A stretch of 43,919 nucleotides of DNA from Bacteroidota bacterium (GTDB lineage Bacteria > Bacteroidota > Bacteroidia > Bacteroidales > BM520), in contig PDRJ01000009.1 in assembly GCA_002748065.1 (NCBI GenBank), forward strand, positions 1 through 43,919, given 5' to 3'. Below are positions 17,076 through 25,357 of the stretch, in pieces. The notes under the pieces were generated by a model, which was given only the letters and a program-made list of their open reading frames with translations, made no database searches and had not been told where the DNA came from. The position numbers and the translations under genes were made by a program. Within the stretch, counting starts at the first letter, position 1, and each line of letters opens with the position of its first letter.

Positions 17076-19502
17076 TTATAAGATATTCGGGTACTTTGCA
17101 GGATTATTTGCATTCATTAGTCGATAGATGGCGTCAAATACATCCTCCGCACTGGGGTTTGAGAAGTAATCGCCGTCGGTTCCGTAGGCCGCACGGTGGT
17201 CTTTAGCTGTCACCGTAACAGGCTGTTCGTCTAGGTAATAGTAGCCTTTTTGTTTCTCCAATACCTGTTGTAGCATATAGGCCGTGGCGCCGCCCGGAAC
17301 ATCCTCATCAAAGAAGACAATTTTGTTGGTCTTTTTCAGTGATTGGAGAATGATATTGTCAAGGTCAAAGGGTATGAGAGATTGGATATCAATAAGTTCT
17401 ACAGATATGTGAAAGGGCTTTAGCTGTTCGATGGCATCCTCTGCAATGCGGATGCAGGAGCCATAGGTGACAAGGGTTACATCGTGCCCTTCTTGCAGTA
17501 TCTCGGGGTGCCCCGGAATGATGCGATATTCGCCTATGTTCTCCGGTTTTTTCTCCCGGAGGCGGTAACCGTTTAGGGGTTCAATGATCAGTGCTGGTTC
17601 GTCGGAAGCCATAAGGGTGTTATAGAATCCTGCAGCGATGGTCATGTTTCTGGGAACGAGAACACGTACCCCCCGGATGGAGTTGATCACCATGGAGAGT
17701 GGCGAGCCGGCGTGCCAAATTCCTTCGAGCCTATGTCCTCGCGTACTGATGATGACGGGGGCTTTTTGCCTTCCTTTGGTTCGGTATTGCAGGGTGGAGA
17801 GGTCATCGCTCACCACCTCAAGGCCGTAGAGGAGATAGTCGAAGTACTGAATCTCTGCAATGGGACGCATGCCTCTCATGGCCATTCCAATGGCTTGCCC
17901 GATGATGGAGGCTTCCCGGATGCCGGTATCAAAAACCCGTTCGGTACCAAATTCCGTTTGCAGTCCTTCCCAGGTCTGGTTTACGCCACCGATGTGGCCC
18001 ACATCCTCTCCAAAAGCCACCATTTCGGGGTATTTCCTCATGAGCATGGCAAAGTTATCCCGCAGGATTTCACGGCCGGGCACCAAGGGGGCATCGGCGG
18101 CGTAGGAGGGAGCAAGATGGGATAGGTGATCTATGGCTTGAGCAGAGTGGCTGTAAAGATAAGAGCTGTATGCGTCGCTGCCTTTCTCCTGCTCTTTGGT
18201 GATCCAATCCCTTAGGCGATTCTTCAGTTGTTGGTTGGAGGCTCCACAGGAAGCGCAGATATGTCGTAGAATTTTCCGAGCCTGTGAAAGGCTGTCTTTT
18301 CGTGTGGGGTTGCCAATGCGTTTTAGTTGGACAATGGCCTGTGCTATCTCTTTGTTTGCATGACAATCACATTCGACACTGTTAAGGGTTTGGATCAACT
18401 CATCCCTTGTGGCTTTCATGGGAAGGAGGTATCTTTTCCAAGCCTTTACCCGTGCTTCCTTGGTCTCTTCTACTGCTTTCTGCTCAATCTCCACCAACTC
18501 AGATTCCTGGGCAATGCCCTCTTTGAGGATCCATTCCCTCATCTTTTTCACACCATCCTGGCTCTTTTCAAAATTGAGCCGCTCTGCATTTTTATAGCGT
18601 TCGTGCGACCCGGACGTGCTGTGCCCTTGTGGTTGGGTAAGCTCTGTAAAGTGGAAGAGTGCCGGTTCGTGGTTTTTCCTGCATCGCTCAATTCCGGTAT
18701 GATAAGCCTCTATGGAAGCCGCATAGTCCCATCCCTTTACGGTGTAGATTGCCATTCCTCTTTTTTCGTTGGAGCTCTCCATTCCGGCGAGCATTTCAGA
18801 GATACTCTCCTTGGTCGTTTGGAGTTTTTTGGGTACCGAGATGCCGTAGCCATCGTCCCATACCGACATGGCGAGGGGAACTTGTAGTACGGCAGCGGCA
18901 TTCATCACTTCAAAGAAGTGTCCTTCGGAGGTGGAGGCATCGCCGATGGTTCCAAATGCCACCTCGTTGCCATTGAAGGTAAAGCGTTGAAATTGCTCTT
19001 TCTGGGGGTGGCTTCGGTAGAGTTTGGAGGCCAATGCCAGCCCTAAAAGCCGGGGCATCTGCCCTGCGGTGGGGGAGATGTCGGCCGAACTATTTTTTTG
19101 TGCCATAAGGTCGAGCCACTCCCCCTTCTCGTTTAGGCTGAAGGTGGCGTAGTGGTTGTTCATCATTCGGCCGGAGGAGGCGGTGTTGTGTGCTGTATTG
19201 GTGTCGCCATATAGTTGCGAAAAGAGCTCTTCTGGTGAGGTGAGACCTGTGGCAAGCATAAAGGTCTGATCTCGGTAATATCCTGAACGCCAGTCGCCTT
19301 TTTTGAAGACCCTGGCCATGGCAAGCTGGGGGACTTCTTTTCCGTCGCCGAGGATGCCAAACTTGGCCTTGCCGGTGAGTACCTCTTTCCGTCCCAGGTA
19401 GCTTATTTCACGACTTAGTCGTGCAATGGCATAGTCGTGGAGGATCTCTTCTTTTGTCAGTTGGAGTGTGGTATATCGTTTCATGATGTTTTTTGTTTTC
19501 AT
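17076..19502 (-). CDS. fused E1 alpha-beta 2-oxoacid dehydrogenase component
   Basis: An 808-residue thiamin-diphosphate enzyme joining E1 alpha and E1 beta in one chain. The alpha part (to about residue 390) contains the ThDP motif start GDASTSEG (187-194) and ends it with VWDDGYGIS, where canonical E1 has NN. The beta part starts near residue 480 and has MVAFGEDVG, TGIREASIIGQAIGMAMRG, IAEIQYFDYL, and a C-terminal transketolase-like domain (VTYGSCIRIAEDAI, FDEDVPGGATAYML). It would decarboxylate a 2-oxoacid (branched-chain, or a related substrate) and pass the acyl group to a lipoyl E2, which is not nearby. Two starts are possible, ATG 19502 and ATG 19484; the shorter (MKRYTTLQLTKEE) is equally plausible. 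Confidence 0.88.
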   Translation of the reverse strand: MKTKNIMKRYTTLQLTKEEILHDYAIARLSREISYLGRKEVLTGKAKFGILGDGKEVPQLAMARVFKKGDWRSGYYRDQTFMLATGLTSPEELFSQLYGDTNTAHNTASSGRMMNNHYATFSLNEKGEWLDLMAQKNSSADISPTAGQMPRLLGLALASKLYRSHPQKEQFQRFTFNGNEVAFGTIGDASTSEGHFFEVMNAAAVLQVPLAMSVWDDGYGISVPKKLQTTKESISEMLAGMESSNEKRGMAIYTVKGWDYAASIEAYHTGIERCRKNHEPALFHFTELTQPQGHSTSGSHERYKNAERLNFEKSQDGVKKMREWILKEGIAQESELVEIEQKAVEETKEARVKAWKRYLLPMKATRDELIQTLNSVECDCHANKEIAQAIVQLKRIGNPTRKDSLSQARKILRHICASCGASNQQLKNRLRDWITKEQEKGSDAYSSYLYSHSAQAIDHLSHLAPSYAADAPLVPGREILRDNFAMLMRKYPEMVAFGEDVGHIGGVNQTWEGLQTEFGTERVFDTGIREASIIGQAIGMAMRGMRPIAEIQYFDYLLYGLEVVSDDLSTLQYRTKGRQKAPVIISTRGHRLEGIWHAGSPLSMVINSIRGVRVLVPRNMTIAAGFYNTLMASDEPALIIEPLNGYRLREKKPENIGEYRIIPGHPEILQEGHDVTLVTYGSCIRIAEDAIEQLKPFHISVELIDIQSLIPFDLDNIILQSLKKTNKIVFFDEDVPGGATAYMLQQVLEKQKGYYYLDEQPVTVTAKDHRAAYGTDGDYFSNPSAEDVFDAIYRLMNANNPAKYPNIL

Positions 19503-19692
19503 AACAAAAAGAGATGCAATTTGTTGCTGATGGAGTGCCTCAATAAAGAATTACGAATCGTAAGTTTAAGAGAGGGAAGGCCAAGAGCTGAAGGCCACCA
19601 CCCATCACCCCAATCCCTTGTATAAAAAAGAGTAGCCTTAAAAATGAACCATAAAAAATGATTCCAACGGATAACCTCATGCGAGTTTACCT
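19503..19692. other. gap before MITE-like copy 2
   Basis: I see no gene here. A short repeat AAGGCC-AAGAGCTG-AAGGCC occurs around 19578-19596. Together with the repeat at 19693-19826 it makes the 352-bp gap between the E1 and transporter genes. Confidence 0.35.
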
Positions 19693-19826
19693 AGAGGCTG
19701 TATAGAAAGTCCGACTTCTTCGTGATGCTTCTCTTCCAAATGATCATTGACTTCAGTAAACGCTCCTATTTCAGCCTTCGCAAGCCTCGAGTTCGAACGT
19801 TCTATACAGACACGCTTAAAGACTTT
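19693..19826 (-). repeat. MITE-like dispersed repeat, copy 2
   Basis: It starts AGAGGCTGTATAGAAAGTCC and ends near TTCTATACAGACACGC, in reverse orientation to copy 1. The inner blocks TTCTTCGTGATGCTTCTC and AGCCTTCGCAAGCCTCGA match the other copies. The right-hand extension is more degenerate than in the other copies. Confidence 0.8.
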
Positions 19827-19854
19827 AAAACAATACGTTACAAGATAGTCAGGT

Positions 19855-21039
19855 TTAGCCTTTGGTGTTGGTTCTGCTCAATAGTGTGGCCGCGATGATA
19901 TAGAGTATACAGAGTAGCAGCACCACAATTCCCCCGTTGAGGTTTTGTTTCATGGCATAGCCGATGAAAAAGGGGATGATTGCGCCACCCGAGATGGCCA
20001 TCATCATCAACCCGGAGATCTCGTTGGCTCGTTGAGGGTATTTCTCTACGGTAATGGAAAATACCAAGGGGAAGATATTGCTTACACCCAAGCTGATAAC
20101 GGCAATAATAATCCATGCCGCCAGGGTACTCGGAGTGAAAATTAGCGCAACCATGGCGATGGCGGCCAGCAACGAGGAAGCCAGCAGGAATTTCTTTCCG
20201 GAAATCCGAGTGAGTAACATGGCCCCTACAAAGGTTCCGGCCATCTTGGCAAAGAAGTAGACAGACTTGCCATAGACCGCTTTCTCTAAACTTACGCCCA
20301 GCTTTTCCGTGAGAAACGTGCCAATATTGGAGTTGATCCCCACATCGATGCCCACTACGGCAAAGATGGCCAGGACCATCATCAAGACATAGCGGTTTTT
20401 AAGCAGGCTAAAGCACGATTTTAGCGAGGCTTTTTCGCTACTACTTTTCTGTTCTGGGATATTGACAGCACTAAGCCATACAAAGGAGATGAGGGAGATT
20501 AATGCAAAGAGGTAGAGCCCGTAACGCCACTCTCCACCAGAGGTGTTACCCAAAAGTTTGGCCAACCACGGTCCCACTACGGCTGCTACAAAGGGCCCTA
20601 TGACAGAACCCAAGGATTTTACAAATTGGGAGAAACTAAGGATACTGGAAGATTGTCCCTCGGGAACCACATCCACCAACAGGGGGTTTGCTGAAACCTG
20701 GAGAATGGTGTTACCGATGCCTAACAGTGCAAAGGCTACCAAAATCACCGGGAGTGTATTGCCCAGAATGGGAACCAAAAGCCCCACTGCCGTGATGATA
20801 ATTCCTGTGTTGAGTGCTCGTTTTTTTCCCACCTTATCCTGCCAAATGCCCACCGGTACGGAGAGCAGAAAAAACCAGATAAAAGCCACAAAGGGGATCA
20901 GTTGAAGAATGTAAGAAGGCGTGTTGGAGTCTCTTCTCAGTTCATCCACCCCGGTTCCCACCAGGTCGATAAAGCTCATAACGAAGAATGACATCAGTAC
21001 CGGAATGATGAGTTTCCAATGGTAGGTTGGCTTTTTCAT
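19855..21039 (-). CDS. FucP/GlcP-type MFS sugar transporter
   Basis: A 394-residue major facilitator with twelve predicted helices in the inner membrane. Features of the FHS (fucose/glucose/galactose:H+ symporter) group are visible: MSFFVMSFIDLVGTG at the start, VGIWQDKVGKKRALNTG in the loop after helix 2, and GIGNTILQVSANPLLVDVV in helix 4. The open frame continues 64 codons upstream to 21231. ATG 21039 is right because the promoter TACATTTG (21096-21089) and the terminator of the TPR gene both lie inside that extension. No sugar catabolic genes flank it, so the substrate is uncertain. Confidence 0.88.
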   Translation of the reverse strand: MKKPTYHWKLIIPVLMSFFVMSFIDLVGTGVDELRRDSNTPSYILQLIPFVAFIWFFLLSVPVGIWQDKVGKKRALNTGIIITAVGLLVPILGNTLPVILVAFALLGIGNTILQVSANPLLVDVVPEGQSSSILSFSQFVKSLGSVIGPFVAAVVGPWLAKLLGNTSGGEWRYGLYLFALISLISFVWLSAVNIPEQKSSSEKASLKSCFSLLKNRYVLMMVLAIFAVVGIDVGINSNIGTFLTEKLGVSLEKAVYGKSVYFFAKMAGTFVGAMLLTRISGKKFLLASSLLAAIAMVALIFTPSTLAAWIIIAVISLGVSNIFPLVFSITVEKYPQRANEISGLMMMAISGGAIIPFFIGYAMKQNLNGGIVVLLLCILYIIAATLLSRTNTKG

Positions 21040-21088
21040 AGTGATTCTTTTATCAGTGATTTGGATTGTTCGTGTTTTTTGCCGAGGG

Positions 21089-21096
21089 CAAATGTA
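21089..21096 (-). promoter_or_regulatory. TAnnTTTG -7 box for the MFS transporter
   Basis: TACATTTG on the minus strand lies 49 nt before ATG 21039 and just past the terminator of the upstream TPR gene. It supports the shorter transporter start. Confidence 0.6.
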
Positions 21097-21110
21097 GCGA
21101 TTTTTTGTGG

Positions 21111-21147
21111 TAATAAAAATCCCGTAATACCATGGCGGCATTACGGG
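21111..21147 (-). terminator. rho-independent terminator of the TPR gene
   Basis: On the minus strand, perfect 8-bp arms CCCGTAAT/ATTACGGG with an 11-nt loop are followed by ATTTTTATTA. It lies 26 bp after the stop of the TPR gene. Confidence 0.75.
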
Positions 21148-21172
21148 ACTCGGGGTTAGGGTAGAGGTCTTT

Positions 21173-22150
21173 TTATTGGCATTTAAGCACCTCTTTGGTC
21201 TTGTATTCGGCTTCTGCTTTAAATTTTCCAAAGGCGGCTAACTTGTACTCTTTACATGCTTGGGCACTGTTGCCTGCCGCTTCATAGGCTTTCCCCAGCT
21301 CCAGATGGATTCCTGCCTGGGTTTCCTGGGAGTTGTCGGAGTATTCCAGTGATTTGGTACCGGCTTCGATGGCCGCATCCGTATTGTTGAGGTTGTTGTT
21401 GGCTACCGCCATAAGGTAGTAGGCATTTCCATTCTTCTCATCGTATTTGAGAACGCTTTGGGCATTGCTGAGGGCTGACTTGAAGTTCTTCTTGGTGATG
21501 TCCTTCTGGGTCTGGCCCAAGTACACATTACATCCGGTTTTAATGGCATTCATGGCCGTCTTTTCGTCGTTGCTTGCCCGTCCGTACTCTACTGCTTTCA
21601 GAAGCGCCTTGTCCATCTCTTCGTTGTTGTTCATGGCCTTGTAGGTGAGTCCTTTATACAGGTAGATATTCCCTGCCTCCGGGGCATAGGTCAAGGCCTC
21701 TTTGAAGGTGGCTAATGCTCCCTCATAGTCCTTTTTCTTGGTTTTTTTGTATCCCATGGAGCCCAGTACCTTGGCAATATATTTTTGACTTCCCTTGATG
21801 ACTTTGGTGTTGTTGGAAACTTTTGCGTTGCTTAATGCTTCTTTAAGAATCTCCAACCCTTTGGAGGCTTTCTTGCTTTTGATCAGGTTGAGCCCATAGT
21901 AATATTGTGCACTGGGTAGTTGTTTTTCGATGTTCTGCTTGAGGTCGTCCGCATCCATTCCAATGATGTTGCACATGTTGAGTGCTTTTTTGTATTTTGT
22001 GACCGCAACTTCGTAGTTTTTTGCTTTTAGTGCTTCGTTGGCATCGTTAAAGATAGCCCCTGCTGCGTTTACATCGCCTTGGGCAAAAAGTGCTGTAGTA
22101 CTTACCATCACTATCATTAGTAACGTTGCCAGTCTGCTGATAATCTTCAT
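21173..22150 (-). CDS. exported TPR protein
   Basis: A 325-residue protein with signal peptide MKIISRLATLLMIVMVSTTALFAQ, predicted periplasmic. Several tetratricopeptide-like units follow: AGAIFNDANEALKAKNYEVAVTKYKKAL, KKKDYEGALATFKEALTYAPEAGNIYLYKG, KKNFKSALSNAQSVLKYDEKNGNAYYLMAV, and a last one ending HLELGKAYEAAGNSAQACKEYK. The C-terminus has a conserved-looking Cys (EVLKCQ). TPR proteins bind partners, and this sequence gives no partner. It has its own promoter-like box (TACTTTTA at 22222-22215) and a clear terminator, so it is probably monocistronic. Confidence 0.8.
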   Translation of the reverse strand: MKIISRLATLLMIVMVSTTALFAQGDVNAAGAIFNDANEALKAKNYEVAVTKYKKALNMCNIIGMDADDLKQNIEKQLPSAQYYYGLNLIKSKKASKGLEILKEALSNAKVSNNTKVIKGSQKYIAKVLGSMGYKKTKKKDYEGALATFKEALTYAPEAGNIYLYKGLTYKAMNNNEEMDKALLKAVEYGRASNDEKTAMNAIKTGCNVYLGQTQKDITKKNFKSALSNAQSVLKYDEKNGNAYYLMAVANNNLNNTDAAIEAGTKSLEYSDNSQETQAGIHLELGKAYEAAGNSAQACKEYKLAAFGKFKAEAEYKTKEVLKCQ

Positions 22151-22214
22151 GTTAATTGTTTTTTTGTGAAACTTAATAGTTAATTATTTCTTTTTTGTTC
22201 TCTTTTTCGGCGCG

Positions 22215-22222
22215 TAAAAGTA
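22215..22222 (-). promoter_or_regulatory. possible -7 box for the TPR gene
   Basis: Minus-strand TACTTTTA differs from TAnnTTTG at the last base and lies 64 nt before ATG 22150. Confidence 0.3.
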
Positions 22223-22248
22223 TAAAATCCCAACTATTTTCCATAATT

Positions 22249-22401
22249 AGAGGCTGTCTATAACGTCCGACTTCTTCGTTACGCTTGTCTTCAAAATGGT
22301 CATTTACCCTAGTAAATTCACCTATTTCAGCCTTCGCAAGCCTCGAATTCGAACTTTCTATACAGCCTCTTCTCAAAACGCTGATTTTATGGACAGACAC
22401 T
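22249..22401 (-). repeat. MITE-like dispersed repeat, copy 3
   Basis: The cleanest full-length copy. It starts AGAGGCTGTCTATAACGTCC, contains CTATTTCAGCCTTCGCAAGC, closes the core with TTTCTATACAGCCTCT, and continues through AAAACGCTGATTTTATGG to ACAGACACT. First 26 bases versus the reverse complement of the core end: 21 of 26 identical. Confidence 0.88.
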
Positions 22402-22408
22402 AATTGGC

Positions 22409-22552
22409 GTTCGTCTATAACGTCCGACTTCTTCGTTACGCTTCTCTTCCAAATGGTCATTTACCCTAGTAAACTCCCCTATTTCAGCCTTTGCAAGCCT
22501 CGAATTCGAATCTTCTATACAGAGGCTGCTCAAAACCTTGACTTTGTAGACC
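22409..22552 (-). repeat. MITE-like dispersed repeat, copy 4
   Basis: It is in the same orientation as copy 3 and starts only about 7 bp after it. It begins TCGTCTATAACGTCCGACTT, losing the first few bases, and runs to AAAACCTTGACTTTGTAGAC. The two together look like a tandem insertion or a local duplication. Confidence 0.85.
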
Positions 22553-23005
22553 GCTTCTTCAGGTGCTTCTAACGGAGTTTTTATGCTTATGCGATGTTTT
22601 CAAAGAGCAGTTTTTTTTGTTGCTATCCCTTCTTTATCAAATACTGTTCCATAATTGTTTTCTCCTTGTTATTTGGGGGGTAGCCTTCCTTTTCTTAGGG
22701 CAAAAAGAGGGCTTTAGGACAGCTCCCTTCCTTCGTTTCATCGGAATTGGGTAGCACTCTTTATGGGGCTGATTGTGTGGGTGATGAAGTGGTTTTCAAC
22801 AGCGTTTCTTCTTTTATTGTTGATATTTTTCCGGATCGTTTATGGTTAGAAGGAGGGTGATGTGATACCTTTGTATGGCGTTGGATGAATCCGTGGTAAA
22901 CCTTGTTTTCTGTTTCGTAACAAGATGGGGTGTAGGGTGTTTTTGCGGAGTAGGGGATTTGTCTGAGCCTATTTTTTTCATCATTTATTAGTTTAAAAAG
23001 GGTAT
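22553..23005. other. gene-poor leader upstream of nrdA
   Basis: No convincing gene is visible. A GTG-started frame at 22563-22754 encodes a hydrophobic 63-residue peptide without family resemblance, and I do not call it. The region contains a TACCTTTG box at 22866-22873 and an inverted repeat CTTGTT-n11-AACAAG at 22902-22924, both upstream of nrdA. I do not see a canonical NrdR box. Confidence 0.4.
22866..22873 (+). promoter_or_regulatory. TAnnTTTG -7 box, candidate nrdAB promoter
   Basis: TACCTTTG lies 132 nt before ATG 23006, giving a long leader that contains an inverted repeat at 22902-22924. No -33 element at standard spacing is clear. Confidence 0.4.
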
Positions 23006-25339
23006 ATGGATCCAATACATGTAATAAAACGGGACGGCACACGCTCTCCCATTGATTTGACCATGATTCATGAGGCTGTGGAGTGGGCTTGCAACGGGTA
23101 CGAAGATGTCTCGGTGTCGGATATTGAGATCAATTCTAAACTTCAGTTCTATGAGGGAATCACCACTTCGGAGATTCAAAAGGTGATGATTCGCTCTGCG
23201 GCTGACTTGATCACGGAGGAGCAACCCAATTATCAGCATGTGGCGGCACGGCTTCTTTTGATGGATCTGCGCAAGCAGGTATACAAGCAGGCTGATCCCA
23301 TCCCCTTCGAATATTTAGTACGAAATAATATTTACAGAGGAATTTATGACAAGGTGCTGTTGGAGCGCTATAGCCCTCAGGAGTTGGTCTATTTTGGCAA
23401 GCATATTGATTACGACCGTGATTTTCAATTCACCTTCGCCGGTTTGAGCCAGATGGTGGATAAGTATCTTTTGCAGGACCGTGCCACAAGGGAACTGTAT
23501 GAAACGCCCCAAGAGGCGTTTATGTTGATTGGGATGTTTATGTTTATGAATTATCCCAAATCGGTTCGTAAGGCGTATGTGGTTCGGCTTTATGATGCTC
23601 TCTCGTTATTTAAGATAAGCCTTCCCACGCCCATTATGTCGGGCGTTAGGACGCCATTGCGGCAGTTTAGCTCCTGCTGTCTGATCGATGTGGGGGATTC
23701 CATTGAGTCCATTATGAACTCCAACACTGCGGTGGGATATTACACGGCACAGCGTGCCGGCATCGGATTGAACTTTGGCCGTTTGAGGGGGATTGATGCT
23801 AAGATTCGCGGTGGGGAGGTGATTCATACAGGGCTGATTCCCTTCTTGAAAATGTTTGAGGCTACCACCAAGAGCTTTACCCAGAATTCCATCAGAGGAG
23901 GCGGCTCCACCTCTACCTTGCCCTTTTTTCATTGGGAGATTGAGACCTTTATTCAGCTGAAAAATAATAAGGGAAACGATGAAAATAGGGTTCGACGAAT
24001 GGACTATTCCATTGCGCTAAATCGGCTTTTCCGAGAGCGTGTAAAAGAAAATGGAGAGATCACGCTCTTCTCCAGTGAAGAAGTGAGAGAGCTTTATCAT
24101 CTCTTCTACAGCTCCGACTACGAGCGGTTTGAAGAGCTTTACCGCACCTTCGAGGAGGATTGTTCGGTGCGGAAGAAGAGGGTGAATGCCCGGGAGCTCT
24201 ACCTTGCCATTTTGAAGGAACGTTACGAGACGGGGCGGATTTACATCCTCAATGCGGATCATGTGAATAGGCATAGCTCCTTTAAGGATAGTATCTTTAT
24301 GAGTAATCTTTGTCAGGAGATAACCCTTCCCACCGAGCCCCTCACAGATATCAATAAGGCCAATGGGGAGATTGCCATGTGCATCCTGAGCAATATCAAT
24401 TTGGGAAAGCTGGATTGCATTGAAGAGCTTGATAATCTGACAGATCTGTTGGTGCGGTTTTTGGATGAACTTATTGATTATCAAGAATATCCTGTGCTTG
24501 TAGCGGAGAAGTCCACCAAAAGCCGGAGGAGTTTGGGGATCGGGCTTTCCGATGTCTTTCATTTTCTTGCCAAGAACAACCTCCATTTCGACACCCCGGA
24601 AGGACGAAAGGTGATTCACCGCTACACAGAACGGTTTCAGTATGGGTTGATAAAGGCTTCGGCTACCTTGGCCAAAGAGCGGGGCGCTTGTAAATACTAT
24701 AACCGAACCAAATATGCCGATAACATCTTTCCCATTGATACGTACGAACGCAGTGTGGATGAGGTGACGCCCCATGAACTGCTGTGCGACTGGCCCGCAC
24801 TGAGGGAGTTGGTGAAAACCTATGGTCTTCGTAACTCGGCTCTCAGCGCCATCCCCCCGGCAGCCTCCAGCTCTATCGTCTCCAACTCTACCCCCGGTAT
24901 TGACCCGGTGCGGAAGTTGTTGATTGCCAAAATGAGTAAGTATGGGCCGTTGAAACAGTTGGTTCCCGGTTTTGACTCCTACAAAGAGAACTATCCCCTG
25001 GCATGGGATATGGATAATGAAGAGTATGTGAAGTTTGTGGCTGTTTTTCAAAAGTTTTTGGATCAAAGCATCAGCACAAACCTCTACTACGATGTGTCCA
25101 AATATGCGAATAGTAAGGTGCCCATGCGTGACCTTATTCGGCATGAGAGTCTGGCCTATAAGTATGGACTGAAAACCCTGTATTACCTCAATAGTAATGA
25201 CAATTCGGGAGAAGTAACTCAGGAGTTGGCTCAACAGGATGGATCGGAGAAAAAGGAGGAGGCCGTCCCTCTTGTAACCCCTTTGAGTCCTGAGATGGAT
25301 ATGGAAGAGGGATGTGTGGGTGGTTCTTGTTCGGTTTAA
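23006..25339 (+). CDS. nrdA: class Ia ribonucleoside-diphosphate reductase, alpha subunit
   Basis: The catalytic subunit reduces ribonucleoside diphosphates to deoxyribonucleotides. The 777 residues start with an ATP-cone (VIKRDGTRSPIDLTMIHEAVEWA, about 5-95), the allosteric activity site. Redox and radical residues are present: Cys224/Cys225 in FSSCCLIDVGDS, and Asn434-x-Cys436-x-Glu438 in SNLCQEI. PAASSSIVSNSTPGIDPVRK is the substrate and phosphate-site segment. The C-terminus ends in EEGCVGGSCSV, a cysteine pair re-reduced by thioredoxin or glutaredoxin. It is followed by nrdB after 18 bp. The oxygen-dependent class Ia enzyme in an Rnf-bearing organism suggests at least oxygen exposure, or a second anaerobic RNR elsewhere. 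Confidence 0.96.
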   Translation: MDPIHVIKRDGTRSPIDLTMIHEAVEWACNGYEDVSVSDIEINSKLQFYEGITTSEIQKVMIRSAADLITEEQPNYQHVAARLLLMDLRKQVYKQADPIPFEYLVRNNIYRGIYDKVLLERYSPQELVYFGKHIDYDRDFQFTFAGLSQMVDKYLLQDRATRELYETPQEAFMLIGMFMFMNYPKSVRKAYVVRLYDALSLFKISLPTPIMSGVRTPLRQFSSCCLIDVGDSIESIMNSNTAVGYYTAQRAGIGLNFGRLRGIDAKIRGGEVIHTGLIPFLKMFEATTKSFTQNSIRGGGSTSTLPFFHWEIETFIQLKNNKGNDENRVRRMDYSIALNRLFRERVKENGEITLFSSEEVRELYHLFYSSDYERFEELYRTFEEDCSVRKKRVNARELYLAILKERYETGRIYILNADHVNRHSSFKDSIFMSNLCQEITLPTEPLTDINKANGEIAMCILSNINLGKLDCIEELDNLTDLLVRFLDELIDYQEYPVLVAEKSTKSRRSLGIGLSDVFHFLAKNNLHFDTPEGRKVIHRYTERFQYGLIKASATLAKERGACKYYNRTKYADNIFPIDTYERSVDEVTPHELLCDWPALRELVKTYGLRNSALSAIPPAASSSIVSNSTPGIDPVRKLLIAKMSKYGPLKQLVPGFDSYKENYPLAWDMDNEEYVKFVAVFQKFLDQSISTNLYYDVSKYANSKVPMRDLIRHESLAYKYGLKTLYYLNSNDNSGEVTQELAQQDGSEKKEEAVPLVTPLSPEMDMEEGCVGGSCSV

Positions 25340-25357
25340 TCGTTAACAATAAAAATT

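Noticed and set aside
22173..22460. 95-codon minus-strand frame ending in ESSNSRLAKAEIGEFTRVN-like sequence
   Set aside because: It is the translation of MITE copies 3 and 4, not an independent gene.
22563..22754. 63-residue hydrophobic frame upstream of nrdA
   Set aside because: Starts with GTG, no family match that I recognise, no ribosome site or promoter; low-complexity T-rich DNA yields such frames by chance.
24017..25234. Long open frame (405 codons) on the minus strand inside nrdA
   Set aside because: It is antisense to a complete, highly conserved nrdA with catalytic motifs. The translation has no family features and reflects codon use on the other strand.
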